Source: Cepaea nemoralis
Taxonomy: Eukaryota > Mollusca > Gastropoda > Stylommatophora > Helicidae
Direction of reading: 5' to 3'
Length of the DNA stretch: 64,000 nt
NCBI GenBank assembly: GCA_014155875.1
Contig: JACEFZ010005100.1
Coordinates: 31,001-95,000 of the forward strand
The translations under genes were made by a program, and so were the position numbers. The notes beneath the pieces are model-generated. The model was not told where the DNA came from. It worked only from the letters and a program-made list of their open reading frames with translations, and ran no database searches. Below are positions 39,320-50,900 of this stretch, one piece after another; position 1 is the stretch's first letter; each line of letters opens with the position of its first letter.

Positions 39320-40530
39320 AAAGCGATTTTCCAATTTTGTCTGTCTGATATTGTCACTTGGCCTTGCTTATATTATTATTTGTTGTATGGCTGTTTATGC
39401 TCTTTTTTAAAACTTGTAACTCTCCATGTTTAATCTTTTAACATACATAATCCTCAGTATGTGTTCCCACAAAAGGAGTTTCTTCTCCATTTCTTCAATT
39501 AATTTCCACATGAATTTCATTTGTCTTTTACCTGTCTTCACCTTGTGTTGATTCTTTCATGTCTACACTGACAGACAAGTTCACATGATGCAGTCAACAG
39601 TTTTTTGGAGCTCTTCTGTTGTTCCCTACAGTTTTTTTGGAATGAAGTGTTGTTTTCTACAGAACTGGCTGTACTGTTGGTTATCCTGGAGAACATGCCC
39701 TGCCGTTTGACCACACTGCACTCATAAGCATAGTGGTGAGTCAGTCAGACCAAGCCTTTTACGTATGATTTTAAAGAGTAATCTAGTCATACCTAGAGCT
39801 ATCCTCTATCTCTGTTTTGTCTCTCAGTATGAGGTTCGTGTATTAAAATATTGAATATAAATTCTTATGCTAGGTGCATAAATTACAAAAATATTAACAC
39901 AGTTACTTTCAAAGTAATATACTTTACATCTAAGTGATCAAGAAGCCTGGCATACAACATATACATAGGAAACTGACACACAAAGAAATACAAATATGAT
40001 GTGCCAGATAAAAATTATATCTGTTTAATAACATTTGGTCTGGCCATCTTTGTAATCAAAGTGTTACTCTTTTATTATTTTGTGACCGAGTGCAAAATTG
40101 TTCTATACATGTATACTGTCATAAATATAGGTATAATGTCAAAGTCATACTACTTTCATAATAAACAAAACTTCATACTCAGCTTGTTTCATTGTAGTCT
40201 GTCTTCAACTGCATATTCTTTGTAATTTCTCTTTATAGAAGAGTGTGTTAGACTTGTTATGCACTCTTCCAGCTCAGAGATGCTGTCTGTCTTTGGCTTG
40301 CATTCATGGCAGGTTTGAAATAGAGAAAGATTCTATCCAGGAAGATGAGGCTTTATATGCCCATGAATAGACTTGTTCTAACAATTTAGCCAGGGCATTG
40401 GCCCTAAGCCTACTATTTGTGATTTTCAATTGCCATTAACTTTTTAACATGAATAATTGGCGCATAGGACCTCCTGATTTTTGCCCTTATCTGATAAAAC
40501 TAGGTGTCGGATTTCATCTCTCAAGAGATC
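39320..40530. other. Intergenic DNA, nothing recognised
   Basis: Short open frames without motifs. It lies between the convergent TTC36 and amidohydrolase genes. Confidence 0.5.
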
Positions 40531-40539
40531 AATTATTCA

Positions 40540-40800
40540 TAGTGTTATCTGAGAAATTCAAAACAATGTTTTCCCCGTAGTGAATTTGAATAATGAAGAT
40601 AGAAAATAGGTTGCACAATACTTTCCCTGGCATAATTTGCTGTATTCTCATCAAATTCAAACTGCAGAAGTAACAACATAAAATAAAGCAACACATTGAA
40701 TCCTTAAAGTTCAAATATGCATCACACACATAAATATGTTGTATGACTTCTGCAGTATGCACCTGATGAGATTAAGTGAAATATTCTAAGCAATAAAGTG
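40540..40800. repeat. Interspersed repeat, copy 1 (relative at 46425-46700)
   Basis: CAAAACAATGTTTTCCCCGT and AGTGAATTTGAATAATGAAG here match CAAAACAATGTTTTCCCGTA and GTGAATTTGAATAACGAAGA at 46437. Similarity continues through CCTGGCATA(A/T)TTTGCTG. Confidence 0.7.
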
Positions 40801-41164
40801 TGCAACCTATTTGTGATTTCATTATTCTAATTAACTGAGAAAGCTAGGTATGCACTCAAGAGTTGTCAAGTTAAGAAACAACATTGCAGCACTCGCAGCA
40901 TTCCCATATGTACACTTTTAACAACCAGTGAAAAGTCCCAATGCTAAATCTTACCACTCAATAGATCAATGAATTGTGTAGTTAGATTGAGAAGTTTCTT
41001 GCGGTGACTTGTATTTCACTTCATGTGACTAGAGCTTGATGACACCAGATTATGACAATACAAAGTGACATGACCTGACAATTATAATGGCTTTAACTCT
41101 GGTCTGTAGAACTCTTATCTATTTATTATCTATCCCCATATAGATAGTGGGAAGCAAAGTAGCA

Positions 41165-41300
41165 CAACATGCTGGCCGAGTGGTCTTGGATGTGAATCCC
41201 CTTTGAGGCAGTGTATTGGTTTTATTTGACCTAGGTACCAAGCAATTGTCTGGTTAGTAAAGGTTGGCATGGTATTGACTACATTATGTATTTAGTGCCA
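41165..41300 (+). mobile_element. Possible degenerate SINE head
   Basis: GCTGGCCGAGTGGTCTTGG and GTGAATCCCC are weak A/B-box-like words in tRNA-like spacing. Weak evidence. Confidence 0.3.
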
Positions 41301-41449
41301 GCTGGACTTAAAAATATGGGGCTAGCACCAGATACCCAATACACCTCATGGCGTTAAAACGGGTCCTTTACATTTACCATGTACCCAATATACCTCATGG
41401 TATGAAAAGGGCTCGTTTACTTTTCAGACAATAGCGTGTGGTCCACATA

Positions 41450-41900
41450 CCATGTACTATGATGAGTTTAATCTTGAGCCAGTTTTGACACCTGGACTGT
41501 GATGAGTTTAATCTAGAGCCAGCTGTGACACCTGGACTGAGTTTAATCTTGAGCCAGTTGTGACACTTGGACTATGAGTTTAATCTTGAGCCAGTTGTGA
41601 CACCTGGACTATGATGAGTTTAATCTTGAGCCAGTTGTGACACCTGGACTATGATGAGTTTAATCTTGAGCCAGCTGTGACACATGGACTGTGATGAGTT
41701 TTAATCTTAAGCCAGCTGTGACACCTGGACTGTGATGAGTTTTAATCTTAAGCCAGCTGTGACACCTGGACTGTGATGAGTTTTAATCTTAAGCCAGCTG
41801 TGACACCTGGACTGTGATGAGTTTTAATCTTAAGCCAGCTGTGACACCTGGACTGTGATGAGTTTTAATCTTAAGCCAGCTGTGACACCTGGACCACAAA
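41450..41900. repeat. Minisatellite, 41-bp unit, ~11 copies
   Basis: The unit contains GATGAGTTTTAATCTTAAGC and CAGCTGTGACACCTGGACT. The right half is near perfect, the left half has GTTTAATCTTGAGCC variants and shorter copies. It lies 240 bp beyond the amidohydrolase stop. Confidence 0.93.
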
Positions 41901-42138
41901 GAGTCTGTGCTGGTGTAATATACTTGTACACTTGATTGAATTTATCTAACTCATCGTTTACCTTCACCCTGAACTTCTTTCATTGTAAACACCAAGTGGT
42001 GGCTTAATTCTCACTAGATGCATATATCTGGTGATTAAAATAAATTTGTTTCTTGATATGTTTACATTCAACAGAATGTTTGTTGTCCTCACTGAAAAAT
42101 GTGTTATGAAATAGTGAACTAGTTGCTACAGAATGCTT

Positions 42139-42389
42139 TCACTTTGTGTCCTTATTATTAGCTACCCTAGCACGGCACTCTGCAGCACAGAGGGGATTTG
42201 GCCAACTTTTCTGGGCATCAATAGGGTATCTCTCACCACCAATAAATACTGCAACAGGCACAAACATTTTGCTGATCGTCCTCAGCTCCCCACAAGAGTC
42301 TTCTAAATCTTCTGACACATCCACAACTTTCAACACAGTAACGTCTGCTGAAGTTCCTGGTCTTAACTGCCCAATCTCTCCAAGTTTTC
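42139..42389 (-). CDS. Amidohydrolase exon g (terminal)
   Basis: This 251-nt exon starts after ACATTTTCAG. It codes KLGEIGQLRPGTSADVTVLK then VVDVSEDLEDSCGELR, KMFVPVAVFIGGERYPI and a divergent hydrophilic tail ending NNKDTK-stop. The RPGxxADVTVL motif is the conserved end of the amidohydrolase fold. Confidence 0.94.
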
Positions 42390-45300
42390 CTGAAAATGTA
42401 AACAAGAATGTGATGTTGAAATGGATTCTTACAAACCAGTCCAGTACATACAACTTAAACAAGAAACAGGAAAAAAAAAAAAATGGGCACTTACGGCAAA
42501 GATAAACCACTCTTATTTTCACTGACCCAGTTATGCCTTTCAGGATCAGGATAGAGGACCTTTCTGTCCAAGCCCATTATATAAATTATATTATCATGTA
42601 GTAGGCTGAATGTTGTACCATGATGGCCCGCCACAAAGTCTCTTGACCTCTGACCAGCTCTCCTGCCTGATGCACCTTGTGTTCAAAGTGTCTGCAATGT
42701 CCTGTGTCCATATTTGTGCTGGTCGACCCTGCTTCTTCTCCCATGCTATCATTTAACTGACAGGACGCAGAGGTGTTTCCAAGGCACCAGAGCCAGGTTT
42801 TATACTGGCCAAGACCTACTAACATGTCCTATTCGTGCATCTTGGGCAACAGGTCCCTATGGGTTCCTGGCTAACGTAGTAGGATCGCTGATTCTTCTGA
42901 AGTCGGAGATTATCTGCCTGCACAGTGAGGAACCACCAGTCTGCACACCAATAAGCCAGACATGGGATAACGGATACTCACGCAAACCTCAGTCCGGTAT
43001 GACATCACACTGATGTTGGACAACAGGATGTCTTCATCCGACATACAGGACTTCACGCTGGAGTTCACAGCCAACGAACGCAAGCAGCAATCATTTAACT
43101 GATCCATGACTCAATCCATCTGTATAATGCCACAGGAAAGATGCATGTTCTCAAAAATGTTACTTTAATTTATTTGCTGGTGTTGTGCAGTAGGTTCTTA
43201 ATACTGTTTATCCTCTCAACTGAAACTTAATAACATTTTACAACTAAATTGAGACCTCTATTTCCTGATCCAGACAATAACTAAACTAATGATGCTGATA
43301 TGAACAGATTATTACTTATACAGTGCATAACTAATGTTAGAATTAACTGATTCACTGCCAAACAGAAAGTGTGTTTGGATCAAACAGAAATTGATGGCAG
43401 AAAAAGGGAAGCAAGACACAGGGAAGTGTCACAGTAATAATTTAAAAATTGTTATTTTATTATTATTATTATATTATTGCTATAGATTAGAAATATAATA
43501 AAAATAATGTTAGATTTTGTAAAAGAACATTTGAAGACTGGTGACAATTATTTAAAATTCCACTTAACAAGGCACTACTCTTCAATCTTTGATCGTAATC
43601 CAATTAAATTTACTGAATAATGATAAATACACCACTTTTCTTCGCCAAATATCACAATAACTGCTCCTTAACACAGTCAAAACACAAGTAAAACATCATA
43701 TTTTGAAGAACATCATTTTCACACAAAATGGAAACGGGAAAACACGAGGCAGGTCTGTACTCATTACAATATTTACACTATTTTCTATTTAGTTATAAGT
43801 ATTATTCTTTTCGATTTAATTATATAATTACTCCTCAGCTTATTTGTGACAAGCAAAGCAAACTTAGGGACACAAGTTTGACCCATTAGAGCAAGCATAA
43901 TTCGATGTGTGCTATCATTTGATGACAAACTTTTACTGCTAGGTTTGTTTTCCATAATGCTAAATAATTTAACTGAATAACCACATTATTGCACATGCTA
44001 TCAATTTTACAATCTTTCACAAATTCCATTAAATCAGAATAACTATAATCTAACAGTGAATGCATAGTGAGAGCAACTGGAGGACACACAGAGCCCTTCA
44101 CCATAAGATCCGGAGTACGACAAGGTTGTGTCCTGCCCCCTCTCTTGTTCATAACATGTATAGACAAAATATGTAAAGAAACCAGGCAAACAGAGACAGC
44201 AAGAACACCGAATGATGAGAACATGGAAGAAGAACCATCTGCAAATCTAACCATTAGAGAACTCCTGTTTGCAGACAACCAAGCACTAATAGCAAAATCA
44301 GAAGCTGAATTACAAGACCACATGAATAGTCTAAACAAAATTTGTAGGGAACATAACATGAAAATTAGCACAAGTAAAACAGAGGTAATGACCATAACTA
44401 AAGAAGAAAAGCAATGATGATTCACCTAAACGAACATCCCTTGAAAAAAGTAAAGAGTTTCAAGAACCTAGGAAGTATAATATCATCAAATGGCAAATCA
44501 GAAGATGAGATTGAAAATAGATGCAATAAGGCAAACCAACTCATTGGACAAATGGCACCAATACTAAAGAACAAACATGTATCATTAACTACTAAGAAAG
44601 CACTTTACAACACAATCTTCCTACCAACTCTATGTTACCAATGCCAAACCTGGACTATGACAGAAAAAGAGAAAAGGAAAAATGTATCAAGAAGAGAGAA
44701 GATCAGAAATGAAGAAATCAGGACTACAGTGGGGGTTATAGCTGCACTAGAGTTTACTAGAAGGCATCAAGTCAAATGGTTTGGCCATGCAAGTAGGTTA
44801 CCAACTAACAGTATACCACAACAAGTAATGATGTACAGATCAGATGAAGAGGCAGACCACGTAAACGATGGATGCAGGGAATAACATGGGAATATCAATT
44901 CACGAAGCCCATAAGCGGGCACTCTCCCGCTGTTTATACTTCACCTCGACATCACAAGGTACAAGAGGAACATGATGAGATGAGATGAAAACTCCTGTTT
45001 GCAGACAACCAAGCACTAATAGCAAAATCAGAAGCTGAATTACAAGACCACATGAATAGTCTAAACAAAATTTGTAGGGAACATAACATGAAAATTAGCA
45101 CAAGTAAAACAGAGGTAATGACCATAACTAAAGAAGAAAAGCAATGATGATTCACCTAAACGAACATCCCTTGAAAAAAGTAAAGAGTTTCAAGAACCTA
45201 GGAAGTATAATATCATCAAATGGCAAATCAGAAGATGAGATTGAAAATAGATGCAATAAGGCAAACCAACTCATTGGACAAATGGCACCAATACTAAAGA

Positions 45301-47869
45301 ACAAACATGTATCATTAACTACTAAGAAAGCACTTTACAACACAATCTTCCTACCAACTCTATGTTACCAATGCCAAACCTGGACTATGACAGAAAAAGA
45401 GAAAAGGAAAAATGTATCAAGAAGAGAGAAGATCAGAAATGAAGAAATCAGGACTACAGTGGGGGTTATAGCTGCACTAGAGTTTACTAGAAGGCATCAA
45501 GTCAAATGGTTTGGCCATGCAAGTAGGTTACCAACTAACAGTATACCACAACAAGTAATGATGTACAGATCAGATGAAGAGGCAGACCACGTAAACGATG
45601 GATGCAGGGAATAACATGGGAATATCAATTCACGAAGCCCATAAGCGGGCACTCTCCCGCTGTTTATACTTCACCTCGACATCACAAGGTACAAGAGGAA
45701 CATGATGAGATGAGATGAAAACTCTAATCTAAAATTGTTTAACACGATTATCTGGCGTAAATCGATGAGTCGAGAACTATAGGGTGTTGCCAATACTACA
45801 TATTAAAAACAAACAACCTTCACAAAGCTTACTCTGCTTAGACCACTTTCAAAAAGCTTTATACATATGTAGTGTCTGATAAATTTCGAAGGCATATCTA
45901 TTCTGCGTAAATTTTCAATTATCGGGCACTAAAAATTGCTGAAAATAAGAGAAATGAAACAAATAACGAACTGCCAACATTATGTCAATAAAGTGGTGCA
46001 CGGCAGTCACAGGGAGTTCCAGAAATATAAATGATGGGCATCTCCAAGAAGAAAGAAATACCACAATGTAACAGTCATGTAAATCCATAACCAGGTGAAT
46101 CTGTACAACAATCATGGAGCAGTTATAACATCTCATGGAAGATGTCATGTAGAGATTAGAATACAAATTGCTTTGATAAAGGTAGCCTTCTGCAATACAG
46201 AAAACATAGCGATAAAAAGCTGCCAATTGTGGTGAGAACAGGAGCGTTGAATTGTTGTGTAGAATCTGTACTGTTGTATGCATGTGAACCATGGACAAGT
46301 TGACCAGCTGAGAAAAATCTAATGGCAGTGGAAATGTGGTTTCTCAGGAAAAGAGAATATCACGGATGGACCAAATAATTAATGAGAAATTCCTTTAGGA
46401 AATAAATGAAAATCATAAATTATTTCAGAGAATCAAAACAATGTTTTCCCGTAGTGAATTTGAATAACGAAGACACAAACCATAGATTGTATGATTTATT
46501 GCCTGGCATATTTTGCTGCATCTTGTCAGGTACATACTGCACAGTCACACAACATAGAGTAAAATGACTAGATACATCTTTCAAGCAGAAATGTACACAT
46601 ATTATGCACAGTGATATCAATTGTTTACCATAGTAATTTTAAATGGACTATCATGTCTTTGTGTTTGCACAAAACTGGCCTATGTAGATTAATCATTATG
46701 GCTTCTGCAAACTTTAACAAACGACTATTTTGTGTATGAAACAACACATGAAAAGCGCTGTCTCTATCAAGGGGGGGCTGTGTGGTCTCGAGGTATAGTG
46801 TCCGCCTAAAGTGCTGGAGGTCCCGGGTTCAAGCCCCGGTGAGGACCGGAATTTTTTCACGTGGACTTCTAGTAAAAATTTCCCCTGATCACTCTGGGTA
46901 GTGAGATCGGAGCCCGTGTGTATTGTTGCACACATAAAAAATCCCTTGGCAGTTGGAAATCGAAAAAGAGTAGCCTAACGGCGCTGCCCGGGCAAAATTT
47001 CAAGTTAAAAATCTACCCAAAGTATTTCAGGATCCTCGCCGGTGCTACGGAGTTCGTGCACTGAGCTGAGTTTCTCCAGACCCAGGTTTGAGTTAGGAGA
47101 AGAACGGAGCACTTATGGGTTGCACTCGTGTGCCGTGATGTTGATCCGTCGACTAAACTAAAAAACTAAGCTGTCTCTATCAATTACATAGTTGCTACAG
47201 ACATGACGTGCAATGGACGACGCCAGGAGTTTATAATTGTGGTGTGTCAGCCTTCCCATGATCCCATCGCCTGTGTGTAGTATCTTTTCAATCCAGCTGG
47301 GTATATGTTCAACAACCCTGCTGTGTAACTGCCACTCTGTACTGCCGATGTAGGTTTAAGAAAAATTAAACGTAGACAGTCAACACTTGTGGTAACATTA
47401 TGAGGAGAAATAAACTTGAAAACTTGGTGACAACTGATAAAACTGATGTGAAAAGAGCTGTGGAATATGAAGAGATAAATACCTGGATAACACAGCCACA
47501 TGGCATAATAAGTACACAAGCACAGATCTGATCAATGACTGGTGATTGTGTGAGATGGGAAACCATGTCCACCCATGCTTATCTGCATGGCACATCATGG
47601 TGATGAGACATATGTATCTCGCAACCCAAATAATAAAGCAGCTCATGATGTTGATATTAGTAGATTAGATATTTATCCCACAACCCAGATAATAGAGTAA
47701 CTTAATGTTGATATTAGTAGATTATGAATTATATTATATATTATTATTAGAAGATTGATAAACCAATACAGAACTGATGTTAACCACTACACACTGCGGG
47801 ATTTGCTGAGGAGGGGATCTGAGCACTTATGGACTGAATGGTTCAGTGTGCAATGAGGATGATCTGTTG

Positions 47870-47909
<40 letters not shown>

Positions 47910-50900
47910 GATTATTAGATATTTCTGTAACAACCTATTGCTGTTGCTGGTGTTGAAGTCACTGCTGCTACTATCTCTTCTAGAGGCATTCCTAGGTGTA
48001 GCATTTTGGTCATCACACACAGCAGGTCATAAGCAGGGCCATGTATGCTGTCACTGTGCAGGTCTGTGCTGATGATGTCTGGCCAGAAGTCCTCCGATGC
48101 ACATTGCTCCGCCACAGTCCATGAAAACGATCCTGAGAAAGCCAAACAATAGATTACAATTATAGCACATGCTAAATGTTGAAGAGTGAGTGAGTCAGTC
48201 ATCAGATTATCCTCAAAGCACATTGAACCATTCAGCTTATATGTGCTTGGATCCCTTCTTTGGTATCTCATTCAGGGTTTAGCGGTCAACAACACCAATT
48301 CTGTGTTGGTTGACTATTCTTCTTTGAACCCCTGCATAGCTCTCTTCACTGGCTACACCACTTTGAACCCCTGCATAGCTCTCTTCACACGCTACACCAG
48401 TTTGAACCCCTGCATAGCTCTCTTCACACGCTACACCAGTTTGAACCCCTGCATAGCTCTCTTCACTGGCTACACCAGTTTGAACCCCTGCATAGCTCTC
48501 TTCACACGCTACACCAGTTTGAACCCCTGCTTAGCTCTCTTCACACACTACACCAGTTTGAACCCCTGCATAGCTCTCTTCACTGGCTACACCAGTTTGA
48601 ACCCCTGCATAGCTCTCTTCACTGGCTACACCAGTTTGAACCCCTGCATAGCTCTCTTCACACGCTACACCAGTTTGAACCCCTGTATAGCTCTCTTCAC
48701 TGGCTACACCAGTTTGAACCCCTGCATAGCTCTCTTCACTGGCTACACCAGTTTGAACCCCTGCATAGCTCTCTTCACACGCTACACCAGTTTGAACCCC
48801 TGCATAGCTCTCTTCACTGGCTACACCAGTTTGAACCCCTGTATAGCTCTCTTCACTGGCTACACCAGTTTGAACCCCTGCATAGCTCTCTTCAGTGGCT
48901 ACACCAGTTTGAATCCCTGCATAGCTCTCTTCACTGGCTACACCAGTTTGAACCCCTGCATAGCTCTCTTCACTGGCTACACCAGTTTGAACCCCTGCAT
49001 AGTTCTCTTCACTGGCTACACCAGTTTGAACCCCTGCATAGTTCTCTTCACTGGCTACACCAGTTTGAACCCCTGCATAGCTCTCTTCACTGGCTACACC
49101 AGTTTGAACCCCTGCATAGCTCTCTTCACTGGCTACACCAGTTTGAACCCCTGCATAGCTCTCTTCACTGGCTACACCACTTTGAACCCCTGCATAGCTC
49201 TCTTCACTGGCTACACCAGTTTGAACCCCTGCATAGTTCTCTTCACTGGCTACACCAGTTTGAACCCCTGCATAGCTCTCTTCACTGGCTACACCACTTT
49301 GAACCCCTGCATAGCTCTCTTCACTGGCTACACCACTTTGAACCCCTGCATAGCTCTCTTCACTGGCTACGCCACTTTGAACCCCTGCATAGCTCTCTTC
49401 ACTGGCTACACCAGTTTGAACCCCTGCATAGCTCTCTTCACTGGCTACGCCACTTTGAACTCCTGCATAGCTCTCTTCACTGGTTATGCCACTTTGAACT
49501 CCTGCATAGCTCTCTTCACTGGCTACACCAGTTTGAACCCCTGCATAGCTCTCTTCACTGGCTACACCAGTTTGAACCCCTGCATAGCTCTCTTCACTGG
49601 CTACACCACTTTGAACCCCTGTATAGCTCTCTTCACTGGCTACACCACCTTGAACACCTGCATAGCTCTCTTCACTGGCTACACCACCTTGAACCCCTGC
49701 ATAGCTCTCTTCACTGGCTACGCCACTTTGAACTCCTGCATAGCTCTCTTCACTGGTTATGCCACTTTGAACTCCTGCATAGCTCTCTTCACTGGCTACA
49801 TCAGTTTGAACCCCTGCATAGCTCTCTTCACTGGTTATGCCACTTTGAACCCCTGAATAGCTCTCTTCACTGGCTACACCACTGTGAACCCCTGCATAGC
49901 TCTCTTCACTCGCTATGCCACTTTGAACCCCTGCATAGTTCTCTTCACTGGCTACACCAGTTTGAACCCCTGCATAGCTCTCTTCACTGGCTACACCAGT
50001 TTGAACCCCTGCATAGCTCTCTTCACTGGCTACACCAGGTTGAACCCCTGCATAGCTCTCTTCACTGGTTACACCACTTTGAACCCCTGCATAGCTCTCT
50101 TCACTGGTTACACTACTGTGAACCCCTGCATAGCTCTCTTCACTGGCTACACCACTTTGAACCCCTGCGTAACTCTCTTCACTGGTTATGCCACTTTTTA
50201 TTTGATGGTCTTGCAGTGAGGACAAGGTTTTAGATTCAGATGTCACTTGATTCGTTTCCTGGCCCTGCCTCTCTGAGGACATTACGTATATCGGTCAGTC
50301 CATTGCTTGTCCACTTTCCACAGTAGCCCAGCCTGCAAGCCTTTCAGCCTGAAGAGTGAATATAGGGTGGCATTCAGGCCACATTACAAAACATCCACTC
50401 TATGTCAGTGTCCACATGCACATTTTAAAATAACTTCAGTGCTGAAACAGAAGCTTTGAAATGAGCAGCAGAAACATTTTTTTCTGAAGAAAACAATTGC
50501 TAGAGACAAATAATAATGTTTTACTGATGGGCTCTTTAAAACACATGAGGCAGAGATAAAGGTAGTCCTGTAGCAGATACCCCATTGGGGCTTGAAGTGT
50601 TAGGCCTTCACTTATTCTAGGCCATGACATATGAGGTGTCGGTGGCCTTTCATTTTTTAGTATTCATTACTTCACAGACAAGTGCTGATTGGTCTATAAT
50701 ATAAATATGGGCTAGCACCATACACCCAACATGCCTCATGGCATCTGCCAGGGTGCTTTTACTAGTTCCTATTCCTCCGAAGTCGGACAGTATCTGCTTG
50801 CACGGCGAGGAACTACCAGTCTGCACACCAATAAGCCAGGCATGGGACAATGGATACTCAAACAAACCTCAGTCCGGTATGACATCACACTGATGTTGGA

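Noticed and set aside
46776..46860. Functional tRNA gene
   Set aside because: A/B-box-like words are present, but no clean cloverleaf is seen and the sequence continues into a SINE body and LINE-like tail. The same reasoning applies to the heads near 3.8, 7.1, 8.9 and 13.7 kb.
48186..50282. 556- and 583-codon repeat frames
   Set aside because: 39-bp array within a LINE RNase H remnant; both strands open; intronic. Reported as a repeat.
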